DNA of 11,948 nucleotides from Triangularia verruculosa (lineage: Eukaryota; Ascomycota; Sordariomycetes; Sordariales; Podosporaceae), in the NCBI GenBank assembly GCA_033296885.1, contig MU864143.1, positions 1 to 11,948 of the forward strand, written 5' to 3'. Positions 8,681 to 11,948 of the stretch are shown in pieces. Below the pieces are notes generated by a model. It was not told the DNA's origin and made no database searches. It was given only the letters and a program-made list of their open reading frames with translations. Position numbers and translations under genes: made by a program. Each line of letters opens with the position of its first letter. Positions within the stretch are counted from its first letter, which is position 1.

Positions 8681-8741
8681 AAGCAGATGACTTCCGCTTG
8701 CAGTTCAAGATCGTGCTCTCAGGGCTGCTTCAAGAGCCCAG

Positions 8742-9170
8742 CTATCTGGCAAGGGCAGGTACAGTGTTACAAGGATCACATCCGGTATTCCTGCTCTTGG
8801 TCGAGCCAGAATCCCCCTTCTCCAGGATTTTAACGAGGGAGACATCAGGAGGAACAAGGTCTTGGTCACGAAGCCCGGCGAGATGAGCAACACTATTCCG
8901 ATACTTCCGTAGCAAGGCCTTGCTAATCCGCTGCAATGGCTCGAGAATAGACTTGACGATGGCCAGTATGGCCCAGTCAGAGGAGAGCGGTTGATCAGCT
9001 ACTGGGAGGCGCTTGTAAATATGCTTCTCTTGCAAGGCCTTCCTGCAGAAGTGATCTACCTCACGATGCTGAGGGAGGCGGCAGTGACCGTCCTTATTTT
9101 GCTCTCCTCTGTCTGGAACCGGCGGTTGACCGTGTTCTGGATCGCTCGTCTGATCGCTGTCGCCAATGGA
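8742..9170 (-). pseudogene. Degraded hAT-family transposase fragment (tentative)
   Basis: An open frame of 142 codons runs on the minus strand from just after a TAA at 9173-9171 to a TAG at 8744-8742, without a start ATG for its first half. Its centre reads EVDHFCRKALQEKHIYKRLP, then SSDWAILAIVKSILEPLQRIS. This resembles the part of fungal hAT transposases after the RW(N/F)S motif, where a (L)R.EID.FC segment leads to DW..L..I...L.P. The upstream part fits better in another frame (AASLSIV just before the EVDHF segment), implying a frameshift near 9070. The C-terminal hAT dimerisation region is not recognisable. If correct this is a short, dead piece of a class II transposon. The similarity is judged from memory of the family pattern only. 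Confidence 0.42.
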
Positions 9171-9246
9171 TTATACAGAGAAAGAAACGGAGGTGAGTGG
9201 TGAATTAGAGCATGCTACGAACAACTAAACCGGTTGAATATTGTTC

Positions 9247-9288
9247 CTCCAGTGCCCCTCCTCCTCACAAACTCCAGTGCCCCTCCTC
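9247..9288. repeat. 17-bp direct repeat, 25-bp period
   Basis: CTCCAGTGCCCCTCCTC occurs exactly at 9247-9263 and 9272-9288, separated by 8 bp. It lies just downstream (minus-strand sense) of the stop of the coiled-coil gene, in a region that stays open in that gene's frame down to about 9225. It is a simple local duplication. Confidence 0.7.
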
Positions 9289-9355
9289 GCAGGGGGGCCG
9301 TATCTCCAGAGCGCTCCTTGGCACCCAATCGGTCTTCGGCCACGAGCCACTCGAT

Positions 9356-10534
9356 CTAGATGCACGCTTCAGAACACGCCTCGGCCTCGGCTATACGCCT
9401 CTCGGTCTCGTTGCGCACCTCAGCGACACGCCTCTCGGTCTCGTTGCGCACCTCAGCGACACGCCTCTCGGTCTCGCTGCGCACCTCAGCTACACGCCTG
9501 TTGGCCTCGGCAATATGCCTCTCGGCCTCGGCAATACGCCTCTCGGCCTCGCTGCGCACCTCAGCTATACGCCTCTCGGTCTCCTCGTACGGGTTTTCCT
9601 CTTGATCAGTTACCTCCATTGTAAATTTGGTTGGGTTGTGTAAATAGCGAGCTTTGCGGAAGATGGCCCGAAGTCGCTCGAATGTTATGGTGATCGTGGG
9701 ATTCCTATTGAAATGTTAGATCTGCTGTGTTGCCAGAAATAAAGAAACGACAAACCTTGTGACCCCAGCAGCCAACTCAACAGTCGAGGGGCGACAAAAC
9801 GCTGTTGGCACACCAGCCAAACTGACCAAGTCAGAGAGATAGAGATCAATCTGTCCGACAGGTTGTTGAACAAGATCATCATCATGATACAGTTCAGAAT
9901 GCTGCACCCAGCCGCTTGAAGGACTGCCCGCTACCAGCAGACTAACCCACGCCTTTTTCATAGAGGGGTATTGAAGATCAATGATCAGAGCGACTCGGAT
10001 CTTGCCGTCTGAGCAGTTGATGTATTGGCGCGCCTTCCTTTCCACATGTTTCCGTGGCTCGCTCTACGAGACCTCGCAAACCAAAGATGGCAGGGCGCCC
10101 GCCTGGCCGAGCGAAACATCGGCTTGTTTATGGATCTTCCTTTCGTATAAAATGTTGAAGAAACCCCTCTCTACGATAGACTGCATCAGGCGGCGAATTG
10201 TGGGATCATCCGTGGTGGCAATACGCTGCGCAAGTCGGTCTTTGATGTAGTCTCGAAGGCCAGCTTGAACCTGATAACGGAACTCAGATTCGCCCATGAT
10301 GTCGATATGTACCGTACTAGATTCGTAGTCGTACTCGAATCGGCGGATTTTCATTTCGTCGAGTGCGACCAGTCGGGTGTCCAGCTGTTCAAAAAGGTCG
10401 TCAAGTCTGTCTGCCTGCCACTGGAAGCTAAGAATCGACTCGCTGCCGCGGTGGCGAGCGCTGATGATGTATTCGATAAACTCCTCAATCGTGGAAACGT
10501 CCAGCCAAACCTGTGAGGTGTCAGCATCTGCCAT
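9356..10534 (-). pseudogene. PD-(D/E)XK-nuclease-like protein with C-terminal coiled coil, interrupted by one TAG; two exons
   Basis: Exon 1 is 10534-9756, the intron is 9755-9705 (51 nt, GTTTGT donor, CTAAC branch site, CAATAG acceptor, phase 2) and exon 2 is 9704-9356, together 376 codons including the final stop. Residues 1-138 are charged and mostly helical (IEEFIEYIISARH, QWQADRLDDLFEQLD, GLRDYIKDRLAQRI). D139 in HKQADVSLG, followed by E154 in LPSLVCEVS and then strands such as IRVALIIDLQY, has the spacing and hydrophobic pattern of a restriction-endonuclease-like (PD-(D/E)XK, Uma2-like) core. The usual Lys is not evident. After the intron come 40 residues and then a long Arg/Glu/Ala coiled coil made of 11- and 7-residue repeats. 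Codon 157 (10066-10064) is TAG, exactly after EVS, in a frame otherwise open on both sides, so a Trp (TGG) codon is a likely ancestor. The start ATG follows a T-rich GCGCAG that looks like a splice acceptor. An upstream exon (ATG at 10646, strong CAACAATGG context, in phase if 10568-10535 were removed) is possible, but that 34-nt gap is very short for an intron. No related gene is adjacent, and the function is unknown. Confidence 0.55.
9376..9584 (-). repeat. Coding minisatellite with 33-bp and 21-bp units (coiled-coil hendecads and heptads)
   Basis: Units starting ACGCCTCTCGG on the plus strand lie at 9395-9427, 9428-9460 and 9461-9493 (33 bp each; the first two identical), 9494-9514 and 9515-9535 (21 bp each), 9536-9568 (33 bp) and a partial unit from 9569. 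On the minus strand they encode RRVAEVRNETE-type 11-mers and RRIAEAE-type 7-mers, keeping the coiled-coil register. A last copy at 9376-9394 is 19 bp, 2 short of the 21-bp unit, and is followed shortly by the stop codon. Confidence 0.9.
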
Positions 10535-10736
10535 CTGCGCAAGGAGGAAAAAAAAAAGGGCGAAGTACAGGCTCAATATGATCGCTATCCAGCGAAGCAA
10601 GCGACCTTGCCGCCGAAGCGGGGGCGGGGGCGGGTTGCGACGCCATTGTTGGTGAGAACCGCCTAGGTATGGGTAGTAAAGGTGGTTGTAAACGTGATGA
10701 ATTGGAAGTGGCAGTTTGCATCTCGCGACCTACTTG
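10535..10736 (-). other. Upstream open frame with a hydrophobic segment ahead of the nuclease-like gene
   Basis: In the frame of the MADADTS start, the minus strand stays open back to a TAG near 10736 but has no ATG. The last part would read RWIAIILSLYFALFFFLLAQ, a perfect membrane-anchor-like stretch created largely by a T9-10 run (plus strand A run at 10548-10557). In the neighbouring frame an ATG at 10646 in excellent context opens a 26-codon segment ending at a GTACTT donor-like site. Either the hydrophobic run is a polypyrimidine tract of an intron, or the gene had an N-terminal anchor whose start codon is lost. The sequence does not decide this. Confidence 0.35.
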
Positions 10737-11366
10737 TAGCTCCAGGTGCGGGGCAAACTCAATAGTGGGCCCACGGCTTATCTAATCTATACAGTTTATC
10801 TTATCAATGATCCACAAATCCTGTATCACTATGTACCCGTCTTGTAAATTTGCATAAAAATCAAAAAGACATATCCGCACCAGCTGGATCCGAATACGAT
10901 GCGTTCAATCGCCTACGTTTCGATGGGCACAGACAGCCCTTTCCAGACCAGGCGGGTCCTTAAGGTACCGGGGGGCCGCAGCAGAATTAATTGCAGAGCA
11001 ACATCCTTACCACTGCGCCAGAACCATCCTGGGGAGGGGGATTGTCCCCAGGTGATGGACTGCTGCGAAAATGGGACTTATATCCCCGCTGGAAGAAGGA
11101 GCGACTGTTTGGGGCGTTCATGTGACGGGCACTCTGGTGTGCACGCTGCCAGCTGGCTCTGTAGCGGTGATGGAGTTATGGTGTTTTTAGTTGATTGATT
11201 GATTTCAATTGTGTGATTCAAGCGGTGGTGTCCTTACAGTGCACACAATGAGACGGAGCTCGATATCTTATAGCCTGCCTTCACATAGGTTCAGATATAT
11301 ACCTGCGTGCTTCGCTCTGTCAATTGATTTCGAAGCATTCATGACTGATCCGAGGGCAGCCAGTAT
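10737..11366. other. Gene-free region between the nuclease-like relic and the right-end ORF
   Basis: Open frames such as 10899-11198 (plus, about 99 codons from ATG) lack any motif. The minus strand at 11025-11005 has a sequence resembling a tRNA A-box (TGGCGCAGTGG) but no B-box or cloverleaf. From about 11180 the sequence becomes AT-rich. The only element worth listing is the GATA-type cluster at 10778-10805. Confidence 0.5.
10778..10805 (-). promoter_or_regulatory. Cluster of three GATAA motifs (TTATC on plus)
   Basis: TTATC lies at 10778-10782, 10796-10800 and 10801-10805, the last two directly adjacent, about 245-270 bp upstream of the minus-strand start at 10534. Clustered GATA sites are bound by fungal GATA factors such as AreA/NIT2 or siderophore regulators. 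In a locally AT-rich region chance occurrence is quite possible. Confidence 0.35.
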
Positions 11367-11787
11367 CTATTTAGGCCATCCTCCTCGCGTTGTAAACTCA
11401 AAACTCCATGGTATGCTACGTACAAATGAGAGTACAGGTAAAACATAGTCGTTAGCTACCAGAAAATGTTCACAATGCCTTAATAGATGGTCAAAGAGTG
11501 TCCATAGAAACTTAAAAGAGCTTTTCAATATCTTTGCAATGGCATCAGGCCATGTTTTACGTAGCAGGTTCTCTTTTTTGTCCACAACGTGTCTCCCAAT
11601 CTCTTGATACACCAGAAAGTTGCCCACACAGCTGAAGATGAAACTCCCAGCTGCATCAAAATTCCCTGATTTCTCTCCCCATGATAGCTTCTACTTCCTC
11701 AAACTTCGTGTTTGAATCTCCCAGCTGACGTCGTTGCGGCTGTGTAGGTAACGTCCAGAATTTTGCCACCCCACCAAAATGAGGCAT
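11367..11787 (-). pseudogene. Unrecognised ORF with one apparent frameshift
   Basis: From ATG 11787 the minus strand encodes 43 residues (MPHFGGVAKFWTLPTQPQ..., KFEEVEAIMGREIREF) and then hits TGA at 11658-11656. Shifting by one base in the T4 run (plus AAAA, 11658-11661) gives a continuous frame to 11367, with DAAGSFIFSCVGNFL, RHVVDKKENLLRKTWPDAIA and KFLWTLFDHLLRHCEHFL, about 130 residues in all. The amphipathic and aromatic character suggests real protein rather than noise. The frame is also open upstream of the ATG to a TAG near 11850. I recognise no family. The region after about 11450 (minus sense) may be intronic or UTR, since GTAGCTAAC...TAG resembles an intron. No neighbour clarifies its role. 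Confidence 0.33.
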
Positions 11788-11948
11788 ATCATCACCGCCA
11801 AGCCCGTTCAAACACACCTGCCAGTGCTTCCGATAGGACCGGCAGACATGCTATACACCTCTCCCACGGTAATTGTTGTTAGCGGTGTACAAGCCCCACA
11901 AAACAACAGGCCAGTATGTCAGCGATCAGCAGCCACATACGCAATATC

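Noticed and set aside
9212..9643. Long plus-strand frames of 127-143 codons with repetitive LGLVAHLSDTP / SRCAPQRHA peptides
   Set aside because: They are antisense shadows of the 33/21-bp minisatellite. The minus-strand frame gives a regular coiled coil and joins an upstream exon through a canonical intron.
11005..11025. tRNA-like A-box (TGGCGCAGTGGTAAGG) on the minus strand followed by a CTGCAAT loop-like sequence
   Set aside because: No complementary anticodon stem, no B-box and no acceptor pairing could be found, so it is not a tRNA gene.
10899..11198. 99-codon plus-strand frame
   Set aside because: Starts with a reasonable ATG but shows no recognisable motif, signal peptide or conserved-looking pattern; kept only as gene-free region.
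1..11948. CRISPR arrays, bacterial operons or prophage-like systems
   Set aside because: No spaced direct repeats of the right size, no Shine-Dalgarno-linked gene series, and the introns show a eukaryotic nuclear sequence.

Overview
The window looks like nuclear DNA of a filamentous ascomycete fungus. Its protein-coding genes carry short spliceosomal introns (about 47-87 nt) with GTATGT, GTATGC or GTAAGC donors. Several have CTAAC/CTGAC-like branch sites just before CAG or TAG acceptors. The recognisable genes (a fungal cysteine dioxygenase, a Git3/rhodopsin-like fungal GPCR, a fungal CorA-like membrane protein) fit that reading. The sequence alone does not identify the species.

Left half (1-5495): a pure C-rich homopolymer block (1-90) is followed by about 1.5 kb without a convincing gene. 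Next comes an apparently intact two-exon cysteine dioxygenase on the plus strand (1586-2319). A 1.6-kb gap follows, holding a paired CACGTG motif and two adjacent hairpins. Then comes an apparently intact two-exon seven-transmembrane receptor on the plus strand (3938-5495).

Right half (5558-11948): everything recognisable is on the minus strand and everything is damaged. A five-exon CorA-like gene (8042 to 5558) converges on the GPCR with only 62 bp between the stops. It has an in-frame TGA and a separate frame change in exon 2. Upstream lie an AT-rich stretch with small inverted repeats, a TIR-like hairpin and a degraded fragment that resembles a hAT transposase. Next is a two-exon gene (10534 to 9356) with a PD-(D/E)XK-nuclease-like region and a C-terminal coiled coil built on a 33/21-bp minisatellite. 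It is interrupted by one TAG placed directly after the putative catalytic E-V-S motif. An unrecognised, frame-shifted ORF (11787 to 11367) closes the window.

The layout reads as a junction between a conserved housekeeping/signalling block and a decaying accessory block with transposon debris. I see no operon-like cooperation between the genes. Cysteine dioxygenase starts cysteine catabolism in the cytosol, the GPCR is probably a plasma-membrane nutrient or signal sensor, and the right-hand genes look like relics. I found no clear new multi-gene system. The best leads are the nearly intact nuclease-like/coiled-coil gene with its repeat array and the uncharacterised ORF at the right end.
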